Numbered from the stretch's first letter, positions 24,543 to 33,739 are shown. The stretch is DNA of 37,629 nucleotides from Sediminibacterium magnilacihabitans (GCA_002973575.1 PVEQ01000024.1:1-37629); one strand, 5' to 3'. The notes: generated by a model from the letters alone, not told the origin. Translations and numbers: made by a program.

Positions 24543-25070
24543 TTAAGCTTGTTTTACCATCTGAATAGACAGGTGCAGTTTCACATCATCGCTCACCACT
24601 ACACCACCTGCTTCTGTTACTACACCCCAGCTCAGACCGAATTCTTTACGGTTGATCTTACCACTGATATCGAATCCGGCTTTGATCTGACCATAAGGGT
24701 CGGTCATGGTGCCACCGTATTCTACAGCCAGTTCCACGGTTTTGGTTACGCCACGGATGGTAAGGTCGCCAACGAGTTTGTACTCTTCTTCGTCTTCTTT
24801 GGTGAAGCTTTTAGAAACGAAAGTAAGCTTAGGAAATTTCTCAGCGGCAAAGAAGTCTTCGCTCTTGAGGTGACCATCGCGCTGTTCGTTGTTGGTGTTG
24901 ATGCTGTTCACATCGGCTTCAAATGAAATGGTTGCGTTGTTGAAATCGGGCGCTTCTGTTTGTAAAGTAGCGTCAAATTGGGTGAAGTTGCCCGATACGG
25001 TGGCAATCATCATGTGTTTTACTTTAAAAGCGATTTCGCTGTGTGCCGGGTCAATTTTGTAGGTTGTCAT
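24543..25070 (-). CDS. YceI-family protein
   Basis: The 175-residue product shows the whole YceI lipocalin-like domain. It starts TYKIDPAHSEIAFKVKHMMI and contains FEADVNSINTNNEQRDGHLKSEDFF and the late FDISGKINRKEFGLSW motif. YceI proteins bind polyprenoid lipids and are induced by stress or alkaline pH in E. coli. There is no signal peptide, so this copy is cytoplasmic. It sits 36 nt after the pirin gene in the same operon. Confidence 0.92.
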   Translation of the reverse strand: MTTYKIDPAHSEIAFKVKHMMIATVSGNFTQFDATLQTEAPDFNNATISFEADVNSINTNNEQRDGHLKSEDFFAAEKFPKLTFVSKSFTKEDEEEYKLVGDLTIRGVTKTVELAVEYGGTMTDPYGQIKAGFDISGKINRKEFGLSWGVVTEAGGVVVSDDVKLHLSIQMVKQA

Positions 25071-25106
25071 GATATTTTGTTTTATGCATTGAAAAATATT
25101 GTTTGA

Positions 25107-25829
25107 TTATGCGGCTTCCAATTCCATGGGTACTTCTATGAGCAGGAGCTCTGCATCACTACCGGCTTTGATCTGCAAGGGATCGGCAGTATCCCAGATA
25201 CCCAACCCATCGCGCTCTTCCAGTTCCTGTCCGTTGATGGTGGCATTCCCTTTGATGAGAAAAGCATATACGCCACTGTTTTTGCTGTGCCAGTTGTAGC
25301 TGGTCTCAAACCCGTTGGAAAGATTCGCCAGAGAAAACCAGGCGTCCTGGTTGATCCATACGGCTTTCTCGTCGTCGGGCGCTACCACGGTGAGCACCTG
25401 GTTCTGCCTGTTGGCCGGGTTGAATGTTTTTTGTTCATAACGCGGTTCAATATTGTAGTTTTTGGGGAAGACCCATATCTGCAAAAATTTCACTGCTTTG
25501 TCTTTGTTGGCGTTCATTTCGCTGTGTGCGATGCCGGTACCGGCGCTCATGATCTGTACATCGTGTTCGCGTATGATCTCGCTGCGGCCGGTGCTGTCGC
25601 TGTGGTGCAGATCGCCATAGAGCGGAATGGAAACAATTTCCATGTTCTCGTGCGGGTGTTTGCCAAAGCCCATGCCTTTTTCTACGGTATCGTCGTTCAA
25701 TACACGCAGGGCGCCGAAATGGTTGCGTTCGGCATTGCGGTACTGGCCAAAGCTAAAAGTATGGAAGCTGTTGAGCCAGCCGAAATTGGCATGTCCGCGG
25801 GTATTTGCTTTATGAAGTATGGTTTTCAT
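25107..25829 (-). CDS. Pirin-family protein
   Basis: The 240-residue bicupin has the pirin metal site HPHENMEIV (near 58-66), preceded by FGALRVLNDDTVEKGMGFG, plus the partner histidines in LHHSDSTG and HSEMN. Bacterial pirins of the YhaK type are redox-sensitive, and some show quercetinase activity. It is first in the pirin/yceI/FMN-reductase operon. An unusually clear ribosome-binding site (AAAGGAGA) lies 4 nt before the ATG, which is rare in Bacteroidota. Confidence 0.92.
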   Translation of the reverse strand: MKTILHKANTRGHANFGWLNSFHTFSFGQYRNAERNHFGALRVLNDDTVEKGMGFGKHPHENMEIVSIPLYGDLHHSDSTGRSEIIREHDVQIMSAGTGIAHSEMNANKDKAVKFLQIWVFPKNYNIEPRYEQKTFNPANRQNQVLTVVAPDDEKAVWINQDAWFSLANLSNGFETSYNWHSKNSGVYAFLIKGNATINGQELEERDGLGIWDTADPLQIKAGSDAELLLIEVPMELEAA

Positions 25830-25851
25830 GTTGTCTCCTTTAATTATTTAA

Positions 25852-25863
25852 GTGTATATACAC
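25852..25863. promoter_or_regulatory. Palindrome upstream of the pirin operon
   Basis: GTGTATATACAC is a perfect 12-bp palindrome, 22 nt before the pirin ATG. Its half-site resembles that of the palindrome before the MarR gene (26349-26364), so the MarR protein may bind both. Confidence 0.55.
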
Positions 25864-25882
25864 GTATTTATTTAAAAAAATA

Positions 25883-26341
25883 TCAGTCTTCTTTTGCCCT
25901 CACTTTTTCCAGCAGCGTATTCAATGCTGCACCTTCCTGTTCGGAAAGCACCATCAATTCATCGTGCAGCTTGTTGATCCTTGCTGTAGTGGCTTCCAGG
26001 ATGGTAATGCCGCTTTGGGTAAGCGATATCACTGTTTCTCTTTTGTCTTCCGCTGAAGTGGCCCTTTTTACCAGCTTCTTTAATTCCAGCCTGTCAATGA
26101 TCCTGGGCACGTTGGAGTTCTTTTCAATCATCCGGCAGGCGATGTTCTTCACACACAGCTGCTCGGGATGCCTCCCCTTTAAAATGCGCAACACATTGTA
26201 TTGTTCATGGGTAAGGCCAAACTCTTTCAATTCTTTGCTGGTAACGGTTTTTAGCCACCAGGCGGTGTATAATATGTTCAATCCTGCTTTCTGCACTTCG
26301 CTTCTGAATTTAGTACTCTGTATGGCTTGTTCTAATTTCAC
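25883..26341 (-). CDS. MarR-family transcriptional regulator
   Basis: The 152-residue protein has the winged helix of MarR regulators: LTHEQYNVLRILKGRHPEQL, recognition region NSNVPRIIDRLELKKLVKR (near 83-101) and wing AEDKRETVISLTQSG. The start is GTG (26339-26341). It lies just upstream of, and in the same direction as, the pirin operon (gap 53 nt). Such MarR proteins usually repress a neighbouring redox operon until oxidised or ligand-bound. Confidence 0.9.
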   Translation of the reverse strand: MKLEQAIQSTKFRSEVQKAGLNILYTAWWLKTVTSKELKEFGLTHEQYNVLRILKGRHPEQLCVKNIACRMIEKNSNVPRIIDRLELKKLVKRATSAEDKRETVISLTQSGITILEATTARINKLHDELMVLSEQEGAALNTLLEKVRAKED

Positions 26342-26345
26342 AACA

Positions 26346-26364
26346 CAAATGTATGTACATACAT
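26346..26364 (-). promoter_or_regulatory. marR promoter -7 box overlapping a 16-bp palindrome
   Basis: ATGTATGTACATACAT (26349-26364) is a perfect palindrome. On the minus strand it overlaps the -7 box TACATTTG (26346-26353), placing a repressor site on the promoter. The GTG start follows after only 4 nt, so the message is probably leaderless. Confidence 0.65.
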
Positions 26365-26387
26365 CTAATTTTCCAAATCTTATTTGT

Positions 26388-26417
26388 TAAAAAAAATCCC
26401 GCCGGTGGGGCGGGATT
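26388..26417 (-). terminator. Intrinsic terminator after the surA-like gene
   Basis: Minus-strand arms AATCCCGCC and GGCGGGATT pair exactly over 9 bp (26395-26417) and are followed by a run of eight T. The stop of the surA-like gene is 22 nt upstream. Confidence 0.9.
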
Positions 26418-26438
26418 GTATCTCAATGATTTAGTGCA

Positions 26439-27845
26439 TTAATTCTTTACCGCGGAATGGGTTCTTTCGGCTGCTTTGCGCCATTCGCCGAGACCGCTGC
26501 AGCTGGCAAAATCGCTGTCGATGGCCACATAATAAGTGGGAATGTGTTCTTTGAACCATTTTTCCAGCACCTCCTGTTTCTTTTCGGCCAGTGCGCGCTT
26601 GGCTACGCGGTCATAGTCTTCTTTCAGGTTTTCGCGGTGGGCTTCGGTACGTGTCTTCAGGTACAGGATCCTTACCACGCGGCGGTTGCGGTCGTCGGTA
26701 TATACCTGGGGTTGTGAATACTGACCGGGCTTGAGGTCTCTCAAAGCGGCTACCAGGTCTTTATCTTCGATCTGGTCAATACGCAGGAAAGTAGAGCCGG
26801 AGCCATCCTGTGCAGTGATAGAACCTGCGCTGTACTTGCTGTTCTCATCATCGCTGTATTTGCTTACGGCTTCACCAAAACTCATGGTGCCGGCCACCAG
26901 TTTGGTGCGGATGGTATCGAGCTTGTGTTTGGCTTCCGTGATCTCTTCATCGGTTACCGGTGGAATGCGCAGTATGTGTTTAACAACCGCTTCATCGCCG
27001 GAGCGGCTGATCATTTGTATGATGTGCAGTCCGAATTTCGATTTAACCACCGGTGATACCTGTCCTTCCTTGAGCCTGAATGCGGCCGCCATGAAAGCGG
27101 GATCCCAGTTCTTATCGTTGCGGTTGAGCGTATATTGTCCGCCGTTGTCTTTCACGGCCGGGTCTTCGGAATAGAGTTTGGCCAGCTGGTCTATCTTCTG
27201 CGTCCCGGCTTCGATCTGCTTCTTGTAATCGTACATCTGCTTCGCCACATAATCTTCCACGTCTTTATTGGCTTTCGGGTGCACTACAACCTGGCTGATC
27301 TCTATCTCACTTTCGTAATAAGGCAGGCTGTCTTTGGGTGTCTTATTATAGTATGCTTTTACTTCTGTAGGCGTGATCTTCACATTGTCTACGATCCTGG
27401 CCTGCATGGCATCTGCCAGCTTGCCTTCCTTGATGGCTTCTTTATTGTCTTCCTTGATCTGGTAAACGGTTTTGCCGGCAATTTCTTCCAGCACATCTTT
27501 CGATCCGTATTCCATGATGAGCCTGCGTATGCGCAGATCCATAGCAGATTCCACTTCTTCATCCGAAACCGGGAGTGAATCTTTCTGGGCCTGCAATACC
27601 ATCGCTTTCCTGATCAGGAAACCTTCCAGTACCTGGCATTCTGTAGGCAATATCACATGATCTTGTCCCTGGGTCTGCCTTTTGGCATCGGCCACGGCAT
27701 TGATCACATCCGAGCGGAGGATGATCTTATCACCCACCTGCCCCACGATCTTGTCGGCCAGCACTTTTTTGGTCTGGGCCTGAACAGATGGGGTAATGCC
27801 CAGTCCGCCTCCAATCAACAATACCAATAGAATTGCCTTCTTCAT
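26439..27845 (-). CDS. SurA-like periplasmic peptidyl-prolyl isomerase
   Basis: I choose ATG 27845; the frame is open to a TTG at 27854, but the ATG gives a clean signal peptide (MKKAILLVLLIGG to VQAQ). The 468-residue product has a SurA N-terminal chaperone region (KIVGQVGDKIILRSDV...) and two parvulin (PPIC) domains. The first is clear from SEDPAVKDNGGQY and FGLHIIQMISR (near 235-280), the second from KYSDDENSKYSAG. SurA helps outer-membrane barrels fold. It follows infB after about 57 nt and has its own -7 box. Confidence 0.88.
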   Translation of the reverse strand: MKKAILLVLLIGGGLGITPSVQAQTKKVLADKIVGQVGDKIILRSDVINAVADAKRQTQGQDHVILPTECQVLEGFLIRKAMVLQAQKDSLPVSDEEVESAMDLRIRRLIMEYGSKDVLEEIAGKTVYQIKEDNKEAIKEGKLADAMQARIVDNVKITPTEVKAYYNKTPKDSLPYYESEIEISQVVVHPKANKDVEDYVAKQMYDYKKQIEAGTQKIDQLAKLYSEDPAVKDNGGQYTLNRNDKNWDPAFMAAAFRLKEGQVSPVVKSKFGLHIIQMISRSGDEAVVKHILRIPPVTDEEITEAKHKLDTIRTKLVAGTMSFGEAVSKYSDDENSKYSAGSITAQDGSGSTFLRIDQIEDKDLVAALRDLKPGQYSQPQVYTDDRNRRVVRILYLKTRTEAHRENLKEDYDRVAKRALAEKKQEVLEKWFKEHIPTYYVAIDSDFASCSGLGEWRKAAERTHSAVKN

Positions 27846-27861
27846 AAGTTTCAATGTGGGT

Positions 27862-27869
27862 CAAATGTA
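27862..27869 (-). promoter_or_regulatory. Promoter -7 box of the surA-like gene
   Basis: TACATTTG on the minus strand fits TAnnTTTG and lies 16 nt before ATG 27845. A TTTT stretch about 19 nt further upstream may serve as the -33 box. It suggests transcription independent of infB. Confidence 0.55.
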
Positions 27870-27902
27870 GGTTATCGGGTTCTTAAGAAAATGTAAAAGC
27901 TA

Positions 27903-30869
27903 TTACAGGGTACGCTTCACTTCTTCTTCTTCAAATGCTTCTACGATGTCGCCTACCTTGATATCGTTGTAGTTCTTGATGGTTAAACCGCACTCCATAT
28001 TGGATACCACTTCTTTCACATCGTCCTTGAATCGTTTCAGGCTGCCCAGCTCGGCGCTCTGTCCTTCGCCTTTGGGGTATTCCACGATACCGTCGCGGAT
28101 GATGCGGATCTTGCTGTTGCGGCTGATCTTTCCTTCGAGCACATAACAACCGGCCACGGTGGCTTTGTCGAACTTATACACTTCGCGTACTTCCACGTTG
28201 GCCACGATCTTTTCCTGGTATTTGGGTTCCAGCATACCCTCCATCGCGCTCTTGATTTCGTCGATGGCGGTATAGATGATGGAGTATAGTTTGATCTGTA
28301 CGCCTTCTGTTTCTGCCAGCCTGTTGGCCTGCATGGAAGGTCGCACGTTAAAGCCAATGATGATAGCGTCTGATGCGGTGGCCAGCAGTACATCGCTTTC
28401 GGATATCTGTCCTACTGCCTTGTGCACCACGCGCACGGCGATCTCTTCGTTGGAGAGTTTCTGCAAAGAGTCGCTCAGGGCTTCCACCGAACCGTCCACA
28501 TCACCTTTGATAATGATGTTGAGCTCCTTGAAGTTACCCAATGCCAGACGACGTCCGATCTCATCGAGCGTGATGTGTTTTCTCGCTCTCAGTCCCTGCT
28601 CACGCAATATCTGGGCGCGCTTGGTAGCCACTTCTTTGGCATCGGCCTCGTCTTCGTACACTTTGAATTTCTCACCCGCCTGCGGCGCGCCGTTCAGGCC
28701 CAGTATCACTACCGGTGTAGATGGCGGCGCTTCTTCGATGCGCTGGTTACGCTCGTTGAACATGGCTTTTACGCGGCCGTAATGCTGACCGGAAACGATC
28801 AGGTCGCCCTGGCGTAAGGTTCCGTTCTGCACCAGTATGGTGGCCACATAACCGCGTCCCTTATCGAGCGATGCTTCGATGATGGTACCGGCGGCTTCGC
28901 GGTCGGGATTGGCTTTGAGGTCGAGCAGTTCTGCTTCGAGCAATACTTTTTCGAGCAGCAGGTCTACATTGAGGCCCTGCTTGGCAGAGAGTTCCTGGTT
29001 CTGGAACTTACCGCCCCAGGCTTCTACCAGGATATTCATTTGCGAGAGTTGCTCGTATATTTTCTGCGGGTTGGCCCCGTCTTTATCTATTTTGTTCACC
29101 GCAAAGATCATGGGTACGCCGGCAGCCTGTGCGTGGCTGATGGCTTCCTTGGTCTGCGGCATCACGGCGTCGTCGGCCGCTACCACAATGATGGCTATGT
29201 CGGTTACTTTGGCACCACGGGCACGCATGGCCGTAAATGCTTCGTGACCCGGCGTATCGAGGAAGGTGATGGCTTTGCCGTTGGGCAGGGTTACTTCGTA
29301 GGCGCCGATGTGCTGGGTGATACCACCGGCTTCGCCGGCTACCACGTTGGCATTACGGATATAGTCGAGCAGCGAAGTTTTACCGTGGTCTACGTGACCC
29401 ATGATGGTAACGATGGGGGCGCGTGTTACGCGGTCCTCCTCGTCATCCTCCTCGTCTTCTTCTTCCATTTCCTGTGCATCATCCATACCTATGAATTCCA
29501 CTTCGAAGCCGAATTCACTGGCCACCAGTTCTATCACTTCCGCATCGAGGCGTTGGTTGATGGATACCATGATGCCCAGGTTCATACATTTTCCGATCAC
29601 TTCGGCAAAGCTTACATCCATGAGGTTGGCCAGCTCGCTTACGGTAATGAATTCCGTTACCTGCAGCTTGTTGTCTTCCGTGCCTTCGCCCATGGCTTCG
29701 GCGGCTTCATCGCGTTTGGCGCGGCGGTATTTGGCTTTGAGGCTCTTACCACGACCGCCGGAACCGGCCAGCTTGGCCTGTGTTTCACGGATCTTATCCT
29801 GTATGGCTTTCTGGTCAATCTCTTTGTCTTCAACGGGTGTTCTGCGCGGGTTGCGGTCGTTGCGGTTGGCGCCACCTCTTTGCGGGCCGCCGCGGTTATC
29901 GCGGTTAAAGCCTCCGCCCTGTTGCGGGCCACGGTTCTGACCGGGACCGCCACCGGGCCTGTTGCCCTGGAACGGAGGTCGCTGACCACCCTGTTGTCCC
30001 TGACCTTGTCCTTGCGGCTGGTCGCCGGGCTTTTTATCGATGGGTATACGCTTACGTTTGCGTTTCTCGTCGCGGGCCATGGGCTTGGGACGGGTATCGC
30101 TGTTCACAGGCAGTTCTATCTTACCCAGTATCTTGGGACCTTCCAGTTTTTCGGCGCGGATGTTCTCGATCACGGGGCCGGCTTCTCCTGCCGGTGTTGC
30201 TTGCGGCTGGGGCGCTGCCGGTGTTACCACAGGCTCCTGCTTAGCAACCGGCTCTGGTTTAGGTGCTGCCGGTGCAACGGGCTCTTCTTTGGGAGCCGGT
30301 TGTTTGGCCTCGGCGGCCGGAGCAGCTTCTTCTGCCGGATGCTCTTCTTTTTTCCTGGGTGCCGCTTTTTTGGGGCGGGTAGAAGAGTCAATGGCGGAGA
30401 GGTCTATTTTGTTGATGACTTTCGGCGCTTCGATTTCGGGCGCTTCTATCTTCACATGGTTGTTGTCTTCTGAAGCGGGTGTTTCTGCTACCGGTTCCGG
30501 CTTGGTAGCAGGGGCGGCCGGTGCCACCGGTTCTGCTGCTACCGCTGGTTCTTCGGGTGTCGGTTTTTCTTCTTTGACTGCCGGCTTCTTCTCTTCTTTT
30601 TTAAAGCTGATCTCTTCTTCGTCTTTCCTTTTCTTGGCTTCTCCCTGGGCCGTTTTGGGTATTTCTACCTGGTCGGCTTTGTTCTTGGCCACTTTATCGC
30701 TCTGGAACTCTGCCTGCAGGGCATAGTATTGGTCTTCCAGGAGCTTGGCAGTGGGCTTCAGGTCGTCGCGGTTAAATCCTTTTTTCACCAGGAACTCGAC
30801 CAGGGTATCCTGGCCAATGTTGAATTCCTTGGCGGCTTGTAACAGTCTCGGTAATTTCAGTTCTGACAT
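27903..30869 (-). CDS. infB: Translation initiation factor IF-2
   Basis: The 988-residue GTPase brings initiator tRNA to the 30S subunit. An IF2-N motif starts the protein ([14 protein letters not shown]). A long low-complexity region follows: Pro/Ala/Glu-rich 90-235, then Gly/Gln/Arg-rich 285-345. The G domain has GHVDHGKT at 491-498, DTPGHEAF and NKID further on, and domains II-IV complete the protein. The Bacteroidota form has such a long N-terminal linker. It is preceded by nusA and rimP in the classic order, with a -7 box of its own at 30902-30909. Confidence 0.98.
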   Translation of the reverse strand: MSELKLPRLLQAAKEFNIGQDTLVEFLVKKGFNRDDLKPTAKLLEDQYYALQAEFQSDKVAKNKADQVEIPKTAQGEAKKRKDEEEISFKKEEKKPAVKEEKPTPEEPAVAAEPVAPAAPATKPEPVAETPASEDNNHVKIEAPEIEAPKVINKIDLSAIDSSTRPKKAAPRKKEEHPAEEAAPAAEAKQPAPKEEPVAPAAPKPEPVAKQEPVVTPAAPQPQATPAGEAGPVIENIRAEKLEGPKILGKIELPVNSDTRPKPMARDEKRKRKRIPIDKKPGDQPQGQGQGQQGGQRPPFQGNRPGGGPGQNRGPQQGGGFNRDNRGGPQRGGANRNDRNPRRTPVEDKEIDQKAIQDKIRETQAKLAGSGGRGKSLKAKYRRAKRDEAAEAMGEGTEDNKLQVTEFITVSELANLMDVSFAEVIGKCMNLGIMVSINQRLDAEVIELVASEFGFEVEFIGMDDAQEMEEEDEEDDEEDRVTRAPIVTIMGHVDHGKTSLLDYIRNANVVAGEAGGITQHIGAYEVTLPNGKAITFLDTPGHEAFTAMRARGAKVTDIAIIVVAADDAVMPQTKEAISHAQAAGVPMIFAVNKIDKDGANPQKIYEQLSQMNILVEAWGGKFQNQELSAKQGLNVDLLLEKVLLEAELLDLKANPDREAAGTIIEASLDKGRGYVATILVQNGTLRQGDLIVSGQHYGRVKAMFNERNQRIEEAPPSTPVVILGLNGAPQAGEKFKVYEDEADAKEVATKRAQILREQGLRARKHITLDEIGRRLALGNFKELNIIIKGDVDGSVEALSDSLQKLSNEEIAVRVVHKAVGQISESDVLLATASDAIIIGFNVRPSMQANRLAETEGVQIKLYSIIYTAIDEIKSAMEGMLEPKYQEKIVANVEVREVYKFDKATVAGCYVLEGKISRNSKIRIIRDGIVEYPKGEGQSAELGSLKRFKDDVKEVVSNMECGLTIKNYNDIKVGDIVEAFEEEEVKRTL

Positions 30870-30901
30870 TCAGTGTTTTTATGGTCTTCGAAAGACTTCG
30901 G

Positions 30902-30909
30902 CAAATATA
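30902..30909 (-). promoter_or_regulatory. Possible internal promoter before infB
   Basis: TATATTTG on the minus strand is a perfect TAnnTTTG box in the 56-nt gap between nusA and infB. No matching -33 box is evident, since the expected place lies at the end of nusA. Confidence 0.4.
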
Positions 30910-30925
30910 GTTCCTAATAAGTAGC

Positions 30926-32176
30926 TTACTCTTCTCTGTCGAATTCTTCCTGTAATATTCTTCTTACGTCTGTGATGGTTTCTTTTTCCAGGTCTGTTCT
31001 TCTTTCCAGTTCTTCGGGTGTTAGTTTGAGCACGCTGCGGGCGGTATCGCAACCGATGCGTTTGAATTCGTCGATGATCCAGGAATCGATCTCATCACTG
31101 AATTCATCGAGGTCGATATCGAACTCGTCGGTCACTTCTTCGTCTTCGCGGAACACATCGAGTTCATAACCCGTCAATTCGCAGGCCAATTTTATGTTTA
31201 CGCCCCTGCGACCGATGGCCAGGGATACCTGGTCGGCCTTGAGGTACACTTCGGCGTGCTTTTTTTCATTGTCCAGCTCCATGAAGCTGATCTTAGCGGG
31301 CGTGAGCGAGCGTTGGATGAGCAGCTGAATGTTGCTGGTATAGTTGATTACGTCTATATTTTCATTCTTCAGTTCACGTACAATACCGTGGATACGGCTA
31401 CCTTTCATACCCACGCAGGCGCCTACGGGGTCTATGCGGTCGTCGTATGATTCTACGGCCACTTTGGCGCGCTCCCCGGGGTCGCGAACGATTTTTTTGA
31501 TGGCGATGAGACCGTCGAAGATCTCGGGTACTTCAATCTCGAGCAGTTTGGCCAGGAAGAGCGGACTGGTGCGTGACAGGATGATCACCGGCGTATTGTT
31601 CTTGAGGTCTACGCGGGCTACCACGGCGCGGATGTTCTCGCCTTTTTTGAAGTAGTCTTGCGGGATCTGCTCCGATTTGGGCAGGATGAGTTCGTTGCCT
31701 TCTTCATCGAGCAGGAGCACTTCTTTTTTCCAAACCTGGTATACTTCGGCGCTGATGATCTCGCCTACGCGGTCGCCGTATTTTTTAATGAGCACGTTCT
31801 TTTTCAGGTCGCTGATGCGGCTGGCCAAGGTTTGTTTGGCGGCCAGGATGGCGCGGCGACCGAAATCGAGAATGTCTACTTCTTCGTACAATTCTTCACC
31901 TACTTCGAAGTCGGGTTCAATTTTGGTGGCTTCGGTATAGGCCACTTCGGCCAGGGGGTTCTCCACTTCACCGTCTTCCACGATCATGCGGCGGCGGATG
32001 ATCTCAAGGTCACCTTTTTCCGCGTTCACGATCACATCGAAATTATCGTCGCTTCCGTATTTCTTGCGCAGGAGGGTTTTAAAAACGTCTTCCACCACTT
32101 TCATCATGGTAGGACGGTCAATGTTCTCTGCGTCTTTGAATTCCTGGAATGCTTCAATCAGGTTAATACTGGCCAT
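30926..32176 (-). CDS. nusA: Transcription termination/antitermination factor NusA
   Basis: The 416-residue protein has the NusA N-terminal domain (about 1-130), an S1 domain (near 135-200) and two KH domains. The KH part includes DPVGACVGMKGSRIHGIVREL and the second GRRGVNIKLACELTGY. The short acidic tail lacks the long repeated C-terminal domains of E. coli NusA, as is usual in Bacteroidota. It lies between rimP (14 nt) and infB. NusA may act on the leader hairpin at 32687-32713. Confidence 0.97.
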   Translation of the reverse strand: MASINLIEAFQEFKDAENIDRPTMMKVVEDVFKTLLRKKYGSDDNFDVIVNAEKGDLEIIRRRMIVEDGEVENPLAEVAYTEATKIEPDFEVGEELYEEVDILDFGRRAILAAKQTLASRISDLKKNVLIKKYGDRVGEIISAEVYQVWKKEVLLLDEEGNELILPKSEQIPQDYFKKGENIRAVVARVDLKNNTPVIILSRTSPLFLAKLLEIEVPEIFDGLIAIKKIVRDPGERAKVAVESYDDRIDPVGACVGMKGSRIHGIVRELKNENIDVINYTSNIQLLIQRSLTPAKISFMELDNEKKHAEVYLKADQVSLAIGRRGVNIKLACELTGYELDVFREDEEVTDEFDIDLDEFSDEIDSWIIDEFKRIGCDTARSVLKLTPEELERRTDLEKETITDVRRILQEEFDREE

Positions 32177-32190
32177 AGCTCTGAATTTTA

Positions 32191-32661
32191 TTAGAATTTG
32201 ACTTGAACTGTTGTAGTTTTTATGTTATTGAATGGTATTACCAATTGCTGTGTTATTGCTTTTTTGCCTTTGCCCTCGGTATGTTCTATGATGATATCGG
32301 CTTCGGCCACTTCGAGCAGTTTGCCTTCTTTCTGGGTTCCGTCGGTAAAGAGTACTTCTACCTGGCGGCCAATGTTCTTCACGTACTGGCGTTGCAGTTT
32401 CAGCGGCTCGTCTACCCCGGGCGAAGAGAGTTCGAGGGAAAATTCTCCTTCGGGGTACATGCCGGTTTCTTCTATGAGTTTATAGAGTTTCCGGTTGAAC
32501 TGTACGCATTTTTCTATGGAAATGCCCTGGTCGCCGTCGATGAACACTTTTACGTTGTTGGTAGGTTTTATTCTCACTGCCACACGGAAATAGGCGGGTT
32601 CGCCGGCCAAGACCTGGTCGGTGAGCTGCTCTATTTTTTCTATTGCTGTTTCGTTTGCCAT
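32191..32661 (-). CDS. rimP: Ribosome maturation factor RimP
   Basis: The 156-residue protein has the RimP domains: VAVRIKPTNNVKVFIDGDQGISIEKCVQFNR in the first and the highly conserved FSLELSSPGVDEPLK (near 76-90), then the SH3-like C-terminal part with VEVLFTDGTQKEGKLLEV. It helps assemble the 30S subunit. It is the first gene of the rimP-nusA-infB operon, preceded by a strong promoter and leader hairpin. Confidence 0.96.
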   Translation of the reverse strand: MANETAIEKIEQLTDQVLAGEPAYFRVAVRIKPTNNVKVFIDGDQGISIEKCVQFNRKLYKLIEETGMYPEGEFSLELSSPGVDEPLKLQRQYVKNIGRQVEVLFTDGTQKEGKLLEVAEADIIIEHTEGKGKKAITQQLVIPFNNIKTTTVQVKF

Positions 32662-32686
32662 TAATTTCTTCAGGTATGTAAAAAGG

Positions 32687-32713
32687 AGAAGGGAACGGTG
32701 TCCGTTCCCTTCT
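32687..32713 (-). promoter_or_regulatory. Terminator-like leader hairpin before rimP
   Basis: AGAAGGGAACGG and CCGTTCCCTTCT pair exactly over 12 bp around a 3-nt loop. On the minus strand the stem is followed by CCTTTTTAC, like an intrinsic terminator. It lies between the predicted promoter and rimP, with no minus-strand gene upstream to terminate, so it is a candidate attenuator of the rimP-nusA-infB operon. Confidence 0.75.
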
Positions 32714-32731
32714 GTTGTTCATTTCCGAGTG

Positions 32732-32764
32732 CAAATGTAGTGTATTGCAGGGGTATATTCCAAA
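32732..32764 (-). promoter_or_regulatory. Promoter of rimP-nusA-infB
   Basis: On the minus strand TTTG (32761-32764), a 21-nt spacer and TACATTTG (32732-32739) match the Bacteroidota housekeeping promoter closely. Transcription should start near 32728, giving a leader of about 66 nt. Confidence 0.75.
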
Positions 32765-32820
32765 TTTTTGGCGTTAAGCCGTTTTAACTTTTTGGTGGCG
32801 GGGGCTTGGTATTATTGGTT

Positions 32821-32828
32821 TAACTTTG
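32821..32828 (+). promoter_or_regulatory. Promoter -7 box of the DUF4834 gene
   Basis: TAACTTTG is a perfect -7 box that ends 7 nt before ATG 32836. The spacing is the same as for the histidine kinase gene. A TTTTTGG stretch about 25 nt upstream may be the -33 box. Confidence 0.55.
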
Positions 32829-32835
32829 TTGCCTC

Positions 32836-33069
32836 ATGTTCAAGATATTAGTTTACGGTTTCATCATTTATATTGTGTACCGCTTCATTTTCGACTTTGC
32901 GATACCGGTGAGCAAGGCCAGCACCCAGGTGCGGGAGAAGTTGCAGGAGATGCAGCGCCAACAACAGGAGGCTGCCAGGCAGCAACAGGCGCAGGCCCAG
33001 CAGCGGGCTTCTTCTTCAAAGCCTTCGGTAGGTGAAGATTATATTGAGTTTGAAGAGGTAAAGAAATAG
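32836..33069 (+). CDS. DUF4834 family small membrane protein
   Basis: The 77-residue product has one N-terminal membrane helix (about 3-24). A Gln/Ala-rich coiled stretch (REKLQEMQRQQQEAARQQQ) and the conserved ending GEDYIEFEEVKK follow. DUF4834 proteins are Bacteroidota-specific, of unknown function. It is divergent from rimP with a 174-nt shared upstream region holding both promoters. Confidence 0.85.
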   Translation: MFKILVYGFIIYIVYRFIFDFAIPVSKASTQVREKLQEMQRQQQEAARQQQAQAQQRASSSKPSVGEDYIEFEEVKK

Positions 33070-33130
33070 TTACCCGTCATCCCGAGCGAACGCAGTGAGT
33101 CGAGGGACCTGCCCAAACCTTCAACCATTA

Positions 33131-33739
33131 CTACAATCCCAGTTCCAGTACAGTCTTCGACGCCACCAAGTGAATTGTTTGCAGGCCCGTTTTTTGTGCA
33201 CCTTCTATGTTTTTATAGGTGTCGTCTATGAAAACGGTTTCAGCGGGGTTCAGTTTTTCTGCTTTAATGATGGCTTCGAAAGATTCAGGATCGGGTTTTC
33301 TCAACCCCAGTTCGTGCGAGTAATAGGCTTTGATGAAGAAGCTGTTGAAATCGCGACCGTTGTTATTGGTGCGAAAATCGGCCATGAATTTATCGTAATG
33401 AATCTGGTTGGTATTGGAGAAAAGGTAAACATTGTATTTTTTACCGATGGCTTCCAGCCAGGTCACGCGTTCCTGTGGAAAATCGAGCAGCAGGGCATTC
33501 CAGGCATCACGGATCTGTTCATTGGTGAGATTGGTTTGGGTTTCTTTGCAGAAGGCATCGTAGAATTCCTGCGGAGAAATTTTACCGGTTTCAAGGTTGA
33601 TAAACAGGTCGTTGGAATGGTGTTGGGTGAACATGGCGTTGAACTGAGGCACGCCCAGGTTTCTGAATGCTTTTTCTGTCAGCGAGAAATCGAGGTTGAG
33701 GAAAACACCGCCGAAGTCAAAGATGATATTCTTAGTCAA
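33131..33739 (-). CDS. HAD-family phosphatase (HAD-IA)
   Basis: The 202-residue protein has HAD motif I as IIFDFGGVF (Asp8; the second Asp is replaced by Gly, as in YihX-like sugar phosphatases). Motif II is LFSNTN (near 106-111), the motif III lysine is in ELGLRKPDPESF, and motif IV is VFIDDTYKNIEGA. It probably dephosphorylates a small sugar phosphate or nucleotide. It ends after the DUF4834 gene in the opposite direction and lies 2 nt downstream of the antitoxin gene. Confidence 0.88.
   Translation of the reverse strand: MTKNIIFDFGGVFLNLDFSLTEKAFRNLGVPQFNAMFTQHHSNDLFINLETGKISPQEFYDAFCKETQTNLTNEQIRDAWNALLLDFPQERVTWLEAIGKKYNVYLFSNTNQIHYDKFMADFRTNNNGRDFNSFFIKAYYSHELGLRKPDPESFEAIIKAEKLNPAETVFIDDTYKNIEGAQKTGLQTIHLVASKTVLELGL

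Noticed and set aside
25287..26390. 367-codon open frame antisense to pirin and marR genes
   Set aside because: It spans two genes with clear families on the other strand and the gap between them, and its translation resembles no protein.
30000..30120. Gly/Gln-rich repeats inside infB as a separate repeat element
   Set aside because: They encode the disordered linker usual for IF-2 in this phylum and are part of the coding sequence.
29040..30473. Long 477-codon open frame antisense to infB
   Set aside because: It lies fully opposite infB, whose identity is certain; the frame is open because of GC-rich codon bias and the low-complexity linker.
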